From Alcaligenes ammonioxydans (GTDB lineage: Bacteria > Pseudomonadota > Gammaproteobacteria > Burkholderiales > Burkholderiaceae_B): a DNA stretch of 64,000 bases. Under the pieces are notes generated by a model, which was not told the DNA's origin, made no database searches, and was given only the letters and a program-made list of their open reading frames with translations. A program made the translations under genes and the position numbers. Below, one piece after another: positions 8,941 to 21,228 of this stretch (positions are counted from its first letter, which is position 1; each line of letters begins with the position of its first letter). The stretch lies in contig NZ_CP049362.1 of assembly GCF_019343455.1 (NCBI RefSeq), positions 3,162,001-3,226,000 of the forward strand. Direction: 5' to 3'.

Positions 8941-9671
8941 CCTTATCTCCTGCGTAGATTACGCCCCACTCAGGCGTAGACCCTGCTGCATCAAAGGCAT
9001 CGGCCAAAATTGGCAAGGTCTATATTGTTTAGTTCTAAAGGATATTAGCAAAAAAAACCTCTCGACATCAGCCATACCGACTACGGGTTATCCGCAGTAG
9101 CGCATCCTCACCCACTATTTAAACCCGTATCCTGACATCGCTCGAGCTCGCTTCGGGCGGCAACCCACGCATAGGAAAATAAATAATAAATTTCGGCTGG
9201 TCAAAAACCAATCCATGTACGCCGCACTTTTTTTCAATTAAGAAAAATTTACGGTAGACATTATTTTTGAAACAAAAAAAGTATCAAAAAAAACGGAAAA
9301 CGGATTATTTTCGTCGGCTACCGTGATGCAAATGTCTTATACTTCAACTAAATAATCACTTGAATTTAGCCAGCTTATAGCCTTGGAGCCGCGTCAAAGC
9401 GTCTGCGTAACCGTATTCAAGGCGGTGATCATGAAAGTAAATAACAGACAGAAATTTGCATTTCATTACTCAATGCTTTGTCAACTGGACCTGCGCTTTC
9501 AATCAAGTTGATTAATTTAAGCTAAAAACGAATTTACTTTGATCTGTCGCAATGTCAAACTTCGAACCAGCCCCTAAGATACCTTCCAAGCTAACCCAGC
9601 TTGCTCATGGCTGCGGTCTGCGTCCTTCAAAGCTAAACATTTTGGACATGCACCATTAAGGCAAGCTATCT
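8941..9671. other. 731 bp gene-free divergent regulatory region
   Basis: There is no convincing open reading frame between the aryl-CoA ligase and marR start codons. The part from about 9180 to 9360 is clearly richer in A/T than its surroundings, with A- and T-runs, which suggests a bent or H-NS-type region or acquired DNA. One short dyad at 9028-9039 could be an operator. Nothing else was recognised. Confidence 0.6.
9028..9039. promoter_or_regulatory. Candidate MarR operator upstream of the CoA ligase
   Basis: TTTAGTTCTAAA is a perfect 12-base dyad about 90 bp upstream of the ligase start, beside a TATAGA-like -10 on the minus strand. MarR proteins bind short AT-rich dyads, and the marR gene is divergent. 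The assignment is inference. Confidence 0.35.
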
Positions 9672-10202
9672 ATGATCATGAACGATATCCCCGCTTCCGC
9701 CGTCGCCGATGCTGCTCCCGACTTGGAAAGCCGTGCCCACAGCGATGACCACTTCGACACCCGTCTGTGGTTACGCTTGATGGCCTGCACCAATCTGGTT
9801 GAAGGCGAAATTCGTAGTCGTCTGCGTACCGAACACGCCACTACCCTGCCCCGTTTTGACCTGATGGCTCAATTGCAGCGCCAGCCCGCGGGCATGAAAA
9901 TGAGCGAACTGTCCCGCCACCTGATGGTCACCAACGGCAATATCACAGGCATTACGGATCAGCTGGAAAAAGAGGGTCTGGTCGAACGCATCAAGGTACT
10001 CACCGACCGCCGCAGCTCCCTGATCCGCCTGACGCCCAAAGGCAAGCGCCAGTTCAAGAAAATGGCAGCTTCCCACGAGCAATGGCTGCAGGAGATGTTT
10101 GCCAACCTGTCGGACAAGGCGCGCGTCAACCTGTTTGAAGCCTTGGGTGAACTCAAACTGATTACCCGCAACAACGTGGCAATGGCCTCTCGCGAGAACT
10201 GA
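9672..10202 (+). CDS. MarR family transcriptional regulator
   Basis: This 176-residue protein has the MarR winged-helix fold: an N-terminal dimer helix, the recognition region MKMSELSRHLMVTNGNITGITDQLEKEGLVER (spanning about residues 74-105), and the wing with the DRRSSLIRLTPKG motif (about 112-124). MarR proteins repress until a small ligand, often an aromatic acid or CoA ester, binds. Its divergent position relative to an aryl-CoA ligase suggests the ligase product as ligand. ATG codons at 9672 and 9678 are both possible starts. A strong terminator follows. Confidence 0.88.
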   Translation: MIMNDIPASAVADAAPDLESRAHSDDHFDTRLWLRLMACTNLVEGEIRSRLRTEHATTLPRFDLMAQLQRQPAGMKMSELSRHLMVTNGNITGITDQLEKEGLVERIKVLTDRRSSLIRLTPKGKRQFKKMAASHEQWLQEMFANLSDKARVNLFEALGELKLITRNNVAMASREN

Positions 10203-10229
10203 CACCCCCACGCGACCAAAGATATGCTC

Positions 10230-10276
10230 AGGCGGCTCAAAGCAAGTATCATTATTGCTTTGAGCCGCCTTTAACA
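10230..10276 (+). terminator. Strong Rho-independent terminator after marR
   Basis: A 15-bp perfect stem (GGCGGCTCAAAGCAA at 10231-10245 and its complement at 10255-10269) with a 9-base loop is followed by TTTAACATTGTTTTT. It separates marR from argJ. Confidence 0.88.
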
Positions 10277-10295
10277 TTGTTTTTCGGATCGCGTC

Positions 10296-11522
10296 ATGGC
10301 CGTCAATCTGTTCATCCCCTCTGAATCTGACATTCACCCCGTTGCCGGTGTCAAAATCGGCATTGCCGAAGCCGGTATTCGCAAGGCCAACCGACGCGAC
10401 CTGACCGTGTTTGAACTGGCCCCTGGCACCAGCGTAGCCGGTGTCTTTACCACCAACCGTTTCCGCGCCGCTCCCGTTCAGGTGTGCGAAGCGCATCTGG
10501 CTACCCACGATGGCATCCGCGCCCTGGTAATCAATACCGGCAATGCCAACGCCGGTACCGGTCAGGCAGGTCTGGAAAAAGCCCAGCAAACCTGCAAGGA
10601 AACAGCGCGTCTGTTAAATATTCTGCCTCAGCAGGTCCTGCCCTTTTCCACCGGCGTAATTCTGGAGCCGTTGCCCATGGATCGCCTGCTGGGTGCCCTG
10701 CCCGCAGCGGTCAGCGATCTGTCGGACAACAACTGGTTCAATGCTGCCCACAGCATCATGACCACCGACACCCAGCCCAAAATCGTGTCTCGCCAAATCC
10801 AGCTCTCGGGCAAAACGGTCACCCTGACGGGTATCAGCAAGGGTGCAGGCATGATTCGCCCCAATATGGCCACCATGCTGGGTTATCTGGCCACCGATGC
10901 CGGTATTGCTCCCGAATTGTTGCGCGATATGTGCCGTCTGGCGGCAGACCGCTCTTTCAACCGCATTACGGTTGATGGCGACACCTCCACCAACGACTCG
11001 TTCATCATCATGGCAACCGGCCAAAGCGGTGTCACAGTAGAGTCGATTGCAGACCCGAACTACAACACCTTGCTGGACGCCCTGGTGGACGCCTCGCGCG
11101 AACTGGCCCAGAAAATCGTGCGTGACGCCGAAGGCGCCACCAAGTTCATGACCATTCAGGTTGATGACGCCGGCTCCAGCGAAGAAGCACTGAAAGTGGC
11201 TTACGCGATTGCTCACTCGCCTCTGGTTAAAACCGCCTTCTTTGCCTCCGATCCGAACCTGGGCCGCATTCTGTGCGCCATTGGTTACGCAGGCATCACA
11301 GATCTGGACGTGAGCAAACTGCGTCTGTGGCTGGGGGATGTGCTGGTAGCGGTGGACGGCGGACGCAACCCCGAGTACCGCGAAGAAGACGGTCAGCGCG
11401 TCATGAAGGAAGCCGAAATTCTGGTTCGTGTCTCCCTGGGTCGCGGCCAACATAGCGAGACGGTCTACACCTGCGACTTCTCGCACGAGTACGTCACCAT
11501 TAACGCCGATTACCGCTCCTGA
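10296..11522 (+). CDS. argJ: Bifunctional glutamate N-acetyltransferase / amino-acid N-acetyltransferase ArgJ
   Basis: ArgJ moves the acetyl group from N-acetylornithine to glutamate (and can use acetyl-CoA), recycling acetyl groups in arginine synthesis. The 408-residue precursor contains the autocleavage site [13 protein letters not shown] (about residues 187-199), where the threonine becomes the N-terminal nucleophile of the beta chain. [13 protein letters not shown] near residue 76 and DGDTSTNDS near 228 are further family marks. Length and C-terminus (ADYRS) are complete. Confidence 0.95.
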   Translation: MAVNLFIPSESDIHPVAGVKIGIAEAGIRKANRRDLTVFELAPGTSVAGVFTTNRFRAAPVQVCEAHLATHDGIRALVINTGNANAGTGQAGLEKAQQTCKETARLLNILPQQVLPFSTGVILEPLPMDRLLGALPAAVSDLSDNNWFNAAHSIMTTDTQPKIVSRQIQLSGKTVTLTGISKGAGMIRPNMATMLGYLATDAGIAPELLRDMCRLAADRSFNRITVDGDTSTNDSFIIMATGQSGVTVESIADPNYNTLLDALVDASRELAQKIVRDAEGATKFMTIQVDDAGSSEEALKVAYAIAHSPLVKTAFFASDPNLGRILCAIGYAGITDLDVSKLRLWLGDVLVAVDGGRNPEYREEDGQRVMKEAEILVRVSLGRGQHSETVYTCDFSHEYVTINADYRS

Positions 11523-11523
11523 T

Positions 11524-11557
11524 AAAAAAACCGTCTTCCCCTGACGGGCGAAGACGG
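11524..11557 (-). terminator. Rho-independent terminator for the DUF1328 gene
   Basis: On the minus strand CCGTCTTC, a 10-11 base loop and GAAGACGG are followed by TTTTTTT. It ends leftward transcription from the small membrane protein gene and lies right after the argJ stop. Confidence 0.8.
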
Positions 11558-11596
11558 CTTGGTGTTTCAGACGGGCCCGCCTCAAGTGGGCCTGCT

Positions 11597-11758
11597 CTAT
11601 TTCTTGGCCATGCCCTTGATAAGCGAGAGCACCGCCAGAATCAGGAACACGACAAACAGGATCTTGGCAATCGAAGCAGCACCAGCGGCAATACCTCCAA
11701 AACCCAGCACAGCCGCGACAATGGCAACAATAAAAAAGATTACGGCATAGTAAAGCAT
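11597..11758 (-). CDS. DUF1328 small membrane protein (YtjA family)
   Basis: This 53-residue protein is almost entirely hydrophobic with two membrane spans (about residues 2-22 and 30-49) and a basic tail KGMAKK. It matches the DUF1328/YtjA family, which is of unknown function and is often near stress genes. The start MLYYAVIFF at 11758 gives the family length; an open extension to 11824 was rejected. It lies beside a CsbD-like gene on the same strand, and both are typical general-stress proteins. Confidence 0.85.
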   Translation of the reverse strand: MLYYAVIFFIVAIVAAVLGFGGIAAGAASIAKILFVVFLILAVLSLIKGMAKK

Positions 11759-11861
11759 ACGATTCTCCTCATCATCAGTACGTACAGGATCAACACTTTG
11801 TCTGGCAGGCCGTGACGGCTTCAATCATCAGGTTCCAGACAAAAAACCGGGCCCCGCCTCA

Positions 11862-12065
11862 CTAGCGGTCGTACTTGTCATAGAAATCTTTTACTTCACG
11901 CTCCGCCTCTTCGCGGGTGCGGCCATAGCGCTCTTGGACCAGACCCGCCAATTGGGTGGCGTCGCCTTTCATCTTGGCCCAGTCGTCATCCGTAATTTCC
12001 CCCCAGACACTGCGGGCCTTGCCGGCCAGCTGTTTCCATTTGCCTTCGATCGTGTCCTTATTCAT
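11862..12065 (-). CDS. CsbD family stress-response protein
   Basis: The 67-residue hydrophilic protein begins MNKDTIEGKWKQLAGK and continues with VWGEITDDDWAKMKGD, the hallmark of the CsbD family (YjbJ in E. coli). These are abundant small proteins induced in stationary phase or stress; their molecular role is not known. ATG 12065 was chosen from homology; the frame is open upstream to 12317 but that part is not conserved. GGGGAAG lies just upstream as a ribosome binding site. Confidence 0.88.
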   Translation of the reverse strand: MNKDTIEGKWKQLAGKARSVWGEITDDDWAKMKGDATQLAGLVQERYGRTREEAEREVKDFYDKYDR

Positions 12066-12321
12066 ACGCTTCCCCTTATCAGGTTCGAAAAATAAATGAC
12101 TTACGCTCTGTGAACGCAACGCCTCTACCCTAGCGGAAGCCTTCTGGCCCAAAGGCCACAGAATGAGGAAAAGTGTAAGCGTTTGGGGCAAGCGACAATT
12201 TTGCGTGAATCGGGGTCCCTGCCCTGCCTGCGCCGGTTCAGTGACAATCCGGCAGGGCCATCTCCCCCCTGACCGAGGAAAGGATTGGATGCAAAATACT
12301 GACAGGCGAAGGCCCAAACCA

Positions 12322-12350
12322 TTGACAGTAAAGCCTTTTTATCCTATTAT
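12322..12350 (+). promoter_or_regulatory. Near-consensus sigma-70 promoter for rplU-rpmA
   Basis: TTGACA (12322-12327), a 17-base spacer and TATTAT (12345-12350) make an almost ideal sigma-70 promoter, about 110 bp upstream of the rplU start. The rest of the 12066-12460 gap holds no credible gene. Confidence 0.75.
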
Positions 12351-12460
12351 TTTTTGCTTGGCATTTTGCGTGTCAAGATTTTTTTATGTTAGAGGGCATG
12401 GCTTTGGCTGAAACTAGCCTTATCCACCATGCCTTTTTGACTCTCTTTAAGGGATTCCCT

Positions 12461-12772
12461 ATGTACGCGGTTATAAAAACCGGCGGTAAGCAATATCGCA
12501 TTACTGCTGGCCAAAAACTCAAAATAGAACAGATACCGGCAGACATTGGGCAAGAAATTTCGCTTGACCAGGTTCTGTCCGTCGGCGAAGGTGAAGCACT
12601 GCAAATCGGTGCTCCTTTCGTTGCTGGCGCTGTGGTCAAAGCTACTGTTCTTGCGCAAGGCCGTCACGACAAGATCAAGATTTTCAAAATGCGCCGTCGC
12701 AAGCACTACCGCAAAACGCAAGGCCATCGTCAAAACTACACCGAAATCCGCATCGAAGCGATCAACGCCTAA
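12461..12772 (+). CDS. rplU: 50S ribosomal protein L21
   Basis: L21 binds 23S rRNA in the large subunit. The 103-residue product starts [14 protein letters not shown] and contains [20 protein letters not shown] near the C-terminus, both diagnostic. The start at 12461 gives exactly the usual length. It is followed by rpmA after 50 bp; a strong promoter lies upstream. Confidence 0.97.
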   Translation: MYAVIKTGGKQYRITAGQKLKIEQIPADIGQEISLDQVLSVGEGEALQIGAPFVAGAVVKATVLAQGRHDKIKIFKMRRRKHYRKTQGHRQNYTEIRIEAINA

Positions 12773-12822
12773 GTTGTTGCTGAAAGCGAATCTGGTATTT
12801 TCTTCATCTAGGAGCTAAAGAA

Positions 12823-13083
12823 ATGGCACAGAAGAAAGGCGGCGGCTCTACGCGGAACGGCCGTGACTCACAGGCCAAACGTCTGGGCGTTAAAGTCTAC
12901 GGCGGTCAGGTAATTTCGGCTGGCGGCATTATTGTTCGTCAGCGCGGCACTCAGTTTCACCCCGGCGTGAACGTGGGCATTGGCAAAGACCATACCCTGT
13001 TCTCTCTGGTTGATGGCAAAGTTAAATTTTCCATCACCGGTGCACTGAACAAGCGTACCGTTTCGGTCGTTGCTGCCGAATAA
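12823..13083 (+). CDS. rpmA: 50S ribosomal protein L27
   Basis: The 86-residue product starts [16 protein letters not shown] and has the family core [17 protein letters not shown]. The N-terminal tail of L27 reaches the peptidyl transferase centre. A ribosome binding site (AGGAG) precedes ATG 12823. It is co-transcribed with rplU and ends at a terminator; obgE lies downstream, the standard bacterial order. Confidence 0.97.
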   Translation: MAQKKGGGSTRNGRDSQAKRLGVKVYGGQVISAGGIIVRQRGTQFHPGVNVGIGKDHTLFSLVDGKVKFSITGALNKRTVSVVAAE

Positions 13084-13109
13084 GCACTCGCTCACCGCGT
13101 AGTTGCCAC

Positions 13110-13142
13110 GAAAAGCCCTGCCGCCTTAGGCAGGGCTTTTTT
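13110..13142 (+). terminator. Rho-independent terminator after rpmA
   Basis: AAAAGCCCTGCC, a short loop and GGCAGGGCTTTTTT form a perfect stem with a T-run, so obgE needs its own promoter in 13143-13367. Confidence 0.9.
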
Positions 13143-13298
13143 CATGTACGGCCATCGTGCCCCCCTGCCCTCGCGCCTATCCGACCTGGCCAGTCTCCCT
13201 ACGGCCACAGCAAGAGATTAAAAACCGGTCACTCTCACCGCACATACCGGCAGATAAGCCAATCTCCTATACACTAAGCAATTGGGGTTTTTGTTTAA

Positions 13299-14456
<1,158 letters not shown>

Positions 14457-14589
14457 TCGTGCCACACAGACCCAGGGTCTCACCCCTGGGACTGAACCCC
14501 AAAATGCCCGGAAGACGCGGTCCATTCAGCCGCCCTACTCCTGGCATTTTCTCTATTTACTCGCCAAGCGATAGATTTCTGAACTCCTC

Positions 14590-15747
14590 ATGCAGCACTC
14601 TTCTCATTCTGAATCGGCCGTTGCGCAGTCGCGCCGACTGGTTATTAAAGTAGGTTCCTCCCTGGTCACCAACGAGGGCAAAGGGATTGACCTGGATGCC
14701 GTAGAGCAATGGGCGACCCAGATTGCTCAACTGCATGCCCAAGGCAAGCAACTGGTGCTGGTCTCCAGTGGCGCCATTGCCGAGGGCATGGCCCGTCTGG
14801 GATGGCCGCGTCGACCGAAGGCCATGAATGAGTTGCAGGCAGCGGCCGCGGTAGGCCAGATGGGTCTGATACAGGCTTATGAAGTGGCCTTTGCCCGCCA
14901 CGGTGTGCGCACTGCCCAGATTCTGCTGACCCATGAGGATCTGGCAGACCGCCGCCGTTATCTGAATGCACGCAGCACCATCAACACCTTGCTGGACCTG
15001 GGCGTGGTCCCCATCGTGAACGAAAACGACACCGTGGTGACCGATGAAATCCGCGTGGGTGACAACGATACCCTGGGCGCGCTGGTCACCAACCTGATCG
15101 AAGCCGAGACCCTGATTATCCTGACCGACCAGGCCGGACTGTACAGCGCCGACCCTCGAAGCAACCCCGACGCACAATTCATCTCGCTGGGTCAGGCGGG
15201 TGACCCGACGCTGGAGGCGATGGCGGGCGGCTCGGGCAGCAATATCGGCACTGGCGGCATGATTACCAAGATTCTGGCTGCCAAGCGTGCCGCACAAAGC
15301 GGCGGCCACACCATCATTGCCTCGGGCCGTGAAAAGCAGGTGCTCTCGCGTCTGGCCCAAGGGGAGCGCATCGGTACGGAACTGCGTGCCACCCTGCCGG
15401 TACGCTCGGCCCGGCAGCGCTGGCTGGTCGACCAGTTGCGCGTGCGTGGCCGTGTATCGCTGGACGAAGGCGCGGTACGTGCGCTGGTAGACGGACACAA
15501 AAGTCTGCTGCCGGTAGGCGTCACCCATGTCGAGGGCGAATTTGACCGTGGCGATGTCGTCGCTTGCGTGGATAAGCATGGCGTGGAATATGCTCGCGGT
15601 CTGATCAACTACTCGTCGGACGATACCCGTCGCATCATGGGTCAGCCCAGTCACCTGATCAATGAGTTGCTGGGCAGCGAACACGATACGGAGCTGATCC
15701 ACCGTAACAATATGGTGTTTCCGCGCAGCAGTCCGGATCAGGACTAA
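14590..15747 (+). CDS. proB: Glutamate 5-kinase
   Basis: ProB phosphorylates glutamate, the first step of proline synthesis. The 385-residue product has the amino-acid kinase domain ([13 protein letters not shown] near residue 19; [28 protein letters not shown]) and a C-terminal PUA domain from about residue 285 ([13 protein letters not shown]). Length agrees with two-domain ProB. It lies 133 bp after obgE; the obgE-proB order is common in betaproteobacteria. Confidence 0.96.
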   Translation: MQHSSHSESAVAQSRRLVIKVGSSLVTNEGKGIDLDAVEQWATQIAQLHAQGKQLVLVSSGAIAEGMARLGWPRRPKAMNELQAAAAVGQMGLIQAYEVAFARHGVRTAQILLTHEDLADRRRYLNARSTINTLLDLGVVPIVNENDTVVTDEIRVGDNDTLGALVTNLIEAETLIILTDQAGLYSADPRSNPDAQFISLGQAGDPTLEAMAGGSGSNIGTGGMITKILAAKRAAQSGGHTIIASGREKQVLSRLAQGERIGTELRATLPVRSARQRWLVDQLRVRGRVSLDEGAVRALVDGHKSLLPVGVTHVEGEFDRGDVVACVDKHGVEYARGLINYSSDDTRRIMGQPSHLINELLGSEHDTELIHRNNMVFPRSSPDQD

Positions 15748-15876
15748 ACCTTGACCCCTACCCTGCCCGCCTGTTGAAATAGACGGATAAAACGTATCGA
15801 ATTGCGACAGCATGCGCGGTTATACCGCGCCCGATCGCAACACTTTCCCTCTCGGGCGATGCGCCCAAGGAACCGT

Positions 15877-17130
15877 ATGAAGATCCTCGTGCTAGGTGCT
15901 GGCGTCGAAGGCGTAACCAGCGCTTATTATCTTGCCCGCCAAGGACACAGCGTCACGGTCATTGACCGCATGGCTGGGCCCGCTCTGGAAACCAGCTTTG
16001 CCAATGCCGGCCAACTTTCCTTTGGTTATGCCTGCCCTTGGGCTGCGCCAGGTATCCCACGCAAGGCGATCAAATGGATGTTCGACGAGCATCCTCCCCT
16101 GACCATCCGCCCCGATGGGACGCTCACCCAAATCAAATGGCTGCTGGCCATGTGGCGCAACTGCACGGCTGACCGCTACGCCATCAATAAAGAGCGCATG
16201 GTGCGCTTGGCCGAATACAGCCGCCATTGCATGGCTGAGCTACGCGCTCAGACCGATATTCAGTTCGAGCATCGGGCCCAAGGCACCTTGCAAGTGTTCC
16301 GTACACAACAACAACTGGATAACATCGCCGCCGATATCGAGGTGTTGAAAGAGGCCGGCGTACCTTATCAGTTGCTGTCGGCTTCCGAGCTGCACACCAT
16401 TGAACCGGCGCTCCGTCACGTCGAGCACAAATTGAGCGGTGGTCTACGTTTCCCTGAGGACGAGACTGGCGACTGCCAGATGTTCACACGTCGATTGAGC
16501 GAACTGGCTGAACAGGAAGGGGTGGAGTTCCGTTGGAACCAGACGATTCAGCGCATTCACAGCAACGGCTCGGAAATCAGCGGTGTGCAAAGCTCCGATG
16601 GTTTACTGACTGCTGACGCCTATGTGGTGGCGCTGGGCTCCTGGTCGAGCGGTTTGATGAAAAACCTGCAAGCTATCCCGGTTTACCCCCTGAAAGGCTA
16701 TTCGATTACCGCCACAATTGCAGACGCCTCCCGCGCCCCTCAATCCACCTTGCTGGACGAAAGCTACAAAATTGCTTTGACGCGCTTTGACAATCGCATT
16801 CGTGTGGGTGGCATGGCCGAGGTAGTGGGTTTTAACAAGCAGTTGAACCCACGGCGCGAACAAACCCTGCTGATGGTGTTGAACGATCTTTTCCCCGGCA
16901 GCTATCACAGCGACGCAGACCTGCATTTCTGGACGGGACTGCGACCCAAGACACCGGACAGCACCCCGATTGTGGGACGCAGCCGTTATCCCAACCTGTT
17001 CCTGAACACGGGCCACGGAACGCTGGGATGGACCTTGGCTACCGGCAGCGCGCAACTGCTGGCTGATCTGATCAGCAACAAGGAGCCTGCCATCCGCGCC
17101 GATGACCTGTCGGTGCAGCGCTACGCTTAA
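15877..17130 (+). CDS. dadA: D-amino acid dehydrogenase (DadA-type)
   Basis: This 417-residue FAD enzyme oxidises D-amino acids, typically D-alanine, to 2-oxo acids and passes electrons to the respiratory chain at the inner face of the membrane. The N-terminal [18 protein letters not shown] is the dinucleotide fold; [19 protein letters not shown] and [16 protein letters not shown] are typical of DadA. The start [10 protein letters not shown] at 15877 was chosen because it places the Rossmann motif at the N-terminus; the frame is open to 15802. A terminator follows. Confidence 0.9.
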   Translation: MKILVLGAGVEGVTSAYYLARQGHSVTVIDRMAGPALETSFANAGQLSFGYACPWAAPGIPRKAIKWMFDEHPPLTIRPDGTLTQIKWLLAMWRNCTADRYAINKERMVRLAEYSRHCMAELRAQTDIQFEHRAQGTLQVFRTQQQLDNIAADIEVLKEAGVPYQLLSASELHTIEPALRHVEHKLSGGLRFPEDETGDCQMFTRRLSELAEQEGVEFRWNQTIQRIHSNGSEISGVQSSDGLLTADAYVVALGSWSSGLMKNLQAIPVYPLKGYSITATIADASRAPQSTLLDESYKIALTRFDNRIRVGGMAEVVGFNKQLNPRREQTLLMVLNDLFPGSYHSDADLHFWTGLRPKTPDSTPIVGRSRYPNLFLNTGHGTLGWTLATGSAQLLADLISNKEPAIRADDLSVQRYA

Positions 17131-17153
17131 GCTGCGCTCCTCAATGCATCGTC

Positions 17154-17189
17154 AAAGGCTCTGAGCGGTATGACCGGCAGAGCCTTTTT
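17154..17189 (+). terminator. Rho-independent terminator after dadA
   Basis: AAAGGCTCTG and CAGAGCCTTTTT form the stem, with a further internal CGGT/ACCG pairing, and a T-run follows on the plus strand. Confidence 0.85.
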
Positions 17190-17202
17190 CAGTGCTTTTT
17201 CT

Positions 17203-17979
17203 CTAGTCCCGTGCCCCATCGAGCAGTAACTGGCAGTTAGCGGCAAACATATACCCCCAGTTATGAAGTGACCGTATGGGCAGTGTCGTCCCGCCCTGGC
17301 TGAACTTGCGCCGCATGCGACTGACCAATACCCCCAAACGATTAATGTGCAGGGCACTGGGCGGATTACTGATCACATCTGTTTTGCTGGCCACAGCACA
17401 CATCAGCTCGTAATGGCTGGCACGACGATCCTCCCGAGCCAGCAGGCAAACCATGAACGCGCGCTCGGTACTGGTCAGGCTAAACGACATGCCAACTGGC
17501 GAGATCAAGGTCCAGCCCTCTTGGTCCAATACCCACTCCTGGGTTGCCGATGGCTCTGGAATAAAGGGGATCTGCATCAGACGCCGTTGCAGACTGTGCA
17601 AACTGGCGGCCAACAACTCCAAGGAGGCTTGTTTGGGACAAAACTGATCCCCCCCGCTATGCAAGGCCTGCAACATGGCTGAGTCCGTTGCTTCGGACTG
17701 CATCAGGATTCCGATTTGCGGACATAGCATCCGTAAACGCACAGCCGCCGAGCAGATTTCAGCCAAGCCGCCCCCCAACCAGGCAATGCATACCGTACCC
17801 GCATGGCGCGTCCGTGTCTGGGCTGACTGCAGCAAGGCCGTCACATCCGGACAGAAAATAAGTCGATAACCACGCTCAGCCAGTGCCTGAATTTTTTGTT
17901 CTAGTTCGATTCGATCAGCAATGGCAGTGGCCAGATACAGCACAACAGGACCGCCAGCAAGTTCATTTGCAACCGACAT
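17203..17979 (-). CDS. OmpR-type winged-helix regulator with a degenerate receiver domain
   Basis: The 258-residue product has a C-terminal Trans_reg_C winged helix (about 150-245; FSLTSTERAFMVCLLA, INRLGVLVSRMRRKF and RSLHNWGYMF). The first ~125 residues have a receiver-like alternating pattern, but the acidic pair after the first strand is absent (VVLYLATAIADR) and no aspartate stands at the phosphorylation position (VCIAWLGGG); only a lysine in FCPKQAS remains. It therefore probably does not act through phosphorylation, and no histidine kinase gene is nearby. It is divergent from two HTH genes and shares an intergenic region with strong dyads. Targets are unknown. Confidence 0.75.
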   Translation of the reverse strand: MSVANELAGGPVVLYLATAIADRIELEQKIQALAERGYRLIFCPDVTALLQSAQTRTRHAGTVCIAWLGGGLAEICSAAVRLRMLCPQIGILMQSEATDSAMLQALHSGGDQFCPKQASLELLAASLHSLQRRLMQIPFIPEPSATQEWVLDQEGWTLISPVGMSFSLTSTERAFMVCLLAREDRRASHYELMCAVASKTDVISNPPSALHINRLGVLVSRMRRKFSQGGTTLPIRSLHNWGYMFAANCQLLLDGARD

Positions 17980-18046
17980 AGTTGATACCTTAACTATAAT
18001 GACATCTGATGACTATGTCGGACAGTATAAATCACGGCCGTGATTT
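17973..18046. promoter_or_regulatory. Dyad-rich operator region between divergent regulators
   Basis: Two structures are visible. CCGACATAGT at 17973-17982 (covering the start codon of the minus-strand regulator) is exactly inverted as ACTATGTCGG at 18012-18021. AAATCACGGCCGTGATTT at 18029-18046 is a perfect 18-base palindrome next to a TATAAA sequence. Both suit dimeric regulators and suggest autoregulation; which protein binds is not known. Confidence 0.5.
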
Positions 18047-18091
18047 TATCTAAACACCATCGTGTTCGGCTTTACATCAACAATCTGTTGT

Positions 18092-18466
18092 GTGAAACAT
18101 TTCTCCGAACGCCTTCGCCATGCACGCCAACACCGCGGTCTTTCTCAGGCTGGTTTGGCACGTCTGTGCGGATTGAGCCAGAGCGCCATTTCCAATTACG
18201 AAAACGGTACTCGTCGAGATGCCCGTGAAATTCTGGATCTGGCCCGCGCGTTGAACGTCAGCGTTTTGTGGTTGCGAAAAGGCGTTGGCAAAATGGAGTT
18301 CACGGATGACACCTACCTGCTGTCCGAACCCTTGGATGGCCCTCCGATCGTTTCCTGGCCTTTTCGCCTGTTTTCGGTTGATGAAGTCGTGGCCTTGGCA
18401 GAGAGTGAACGAGATTTGCTCGATCGCACCATGCGGCATTTACTGGACGGCATGAAACCGCGTTAG
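18092..18466 (+). CDS. HTH (XRE-type) regulator, first tandem paralogue
   Basis: This 124-residue protein has an N-terminal lambda-repressor-like HTH (SQAGLARLCGLSQSAISNYE, about residues 17-36) followed by REILDLARALNVS. The C-terminal half carries GPPIVSWPF, FSVDEVVAL and LDRTMRHLLDGM, which I do not recognise as a named domain. GTG 18092 was chosen because it aligns with the start of the second copy; another GTG at 18062 is possible. No clear Shine-Dalgarno is present. It would bind DNA as a dimer; its targets are unknown. Confidence 0.75.
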   Translation: MKHFSERLRHARQHRGLSQAGLARLCGLSQSAISNYENGTRRDAREILDLARALNVSVLWLRKGVGKMEFTDDTYLLSEPLDGPPIVSWPFRLFSVDEVVALAESERDLLDRTMRHLLDGMKPR

Positions 18467-18576
18467 CCCTTGCGCGAGTGGACGAACCTTTAACGTTCGT
18501 CGGCCTACCCTTTTTATCACATACGACATATCCATACAAAACCATCGTGCAGGTCGTTCCATGAACAATCTGTACT

Positions 18577-18954
18577 GTGAAACACTTCTCTGATCGCCTC
18601 CGTCACGCCCGCCTGCAACGTGGCTTCTCACAAGCCGAACTGGCTCGTCTGTGCAACCTCAGCCAAAGTGCCATCTCCAATTACGAGAGTGGTACACGAC
18701 GTGACGCGCGCGAAATCCTGGACCTGGCAAAAGCACTGAATATCAGTGCCCAATGGCTCAAGAGTGGCTTGGGCACGATGGAGTTAAGTCCAGCACATGC
18801 TGCCACCTTGCAAGACTCCGGCGAAGGTCCACCCATTGTGACCTGGCCGTTCAACCGCTTTTCCGTAGACGAAATTGTGGCTTTGCCGCCCAAAGAGCGG
18901 GATCATCTGGATCAAACCATCCGTCACTTGCTCAACGGCATGAAAAGAAAATAA
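18577..18954 (+). CDS. HTH (XRE-type) regulator, second tandem paralogue
   Basis: The 125-residue protein is a close paralogue of the preceding gene: same HTH (SQAELARLCNLSQSAISNYE) and the same C-terminal signature GPPIVTWPF, FSVDEIVAL and LDQTIRHLLNGM. An in-frame TGA at 18562-18564 leaves GTG 18577 as the only sensible start. The bases before it (AACAATCTGT) match those before the first copy, so the duplication includes upstream DNA. An 11-codon reading frame (ATG 18561 to TGA 18593) overlaps the GTG start. It is followed by the thiC promoter and riboswitch. Confidence 0.78.
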   Translation: MKHFSDRLRHARLQRGFSQAELARLCNLSQSAISNYESGTRRDAREILDLAKALNISAQWLKSGLGTMELSPAHAATLQDSGEGPPIVTWPFNRFSVDEIVALPPKERDHLDQTIRHLLNGMKRK

Positions 18955-18964
18955 GCCTTATACG

Positions 18965-18993
18965 TCCACAAGCAGCCCGAAGCTACCTATACT
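18965..18993 (+). promoter_or_regulatory. Candidate sigma-70 promoter for thiC
   Basis: TCCACA (18965-18970), a 17-base spacer and TATACT (18988-18993) would place the transcript start at about 19000, directly at the beginning of the TPP riboswitch. Confidence 0.5.
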
Positions 18994-18997
18994 TGTC

Positions 18998-21061
<2,064 letters not shown>

Positions 21062-21123
21062 CGCTTTGTTGAGGCCCCGCCTGGGGTGAACATGATCTTT
21101 GTTTGATCAGGCCTTGATGGGGT

Positions 21124-21161
21124 AAAGCCCTGGGTGGATTTTTTCTGCCTGGGGCTTTTTT
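21124..21161 (+). terminator. Rho-independent terminator after thiC
   Basis: AAAGCCC at 21124-21130 pairs with GGGCTTT at 21152-21158, followed by a T-run. The loop is about 20 bases long and itself holds a T-run. Confidence 0.7.
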
Positions 21162-21228
21162 GCGGGATTCGTTGCTTCATTTGTAGGAACGCGAGGTTTG
21201 TCAGGCAAAAGACATCGGTGCAGGAGAC

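Noticed and set aside
12163..12411. 82-codon frame upstream of rplU
   Set aside because: It overlaps the strong rplU promoter, has no ribosome site and no recognisable motif.
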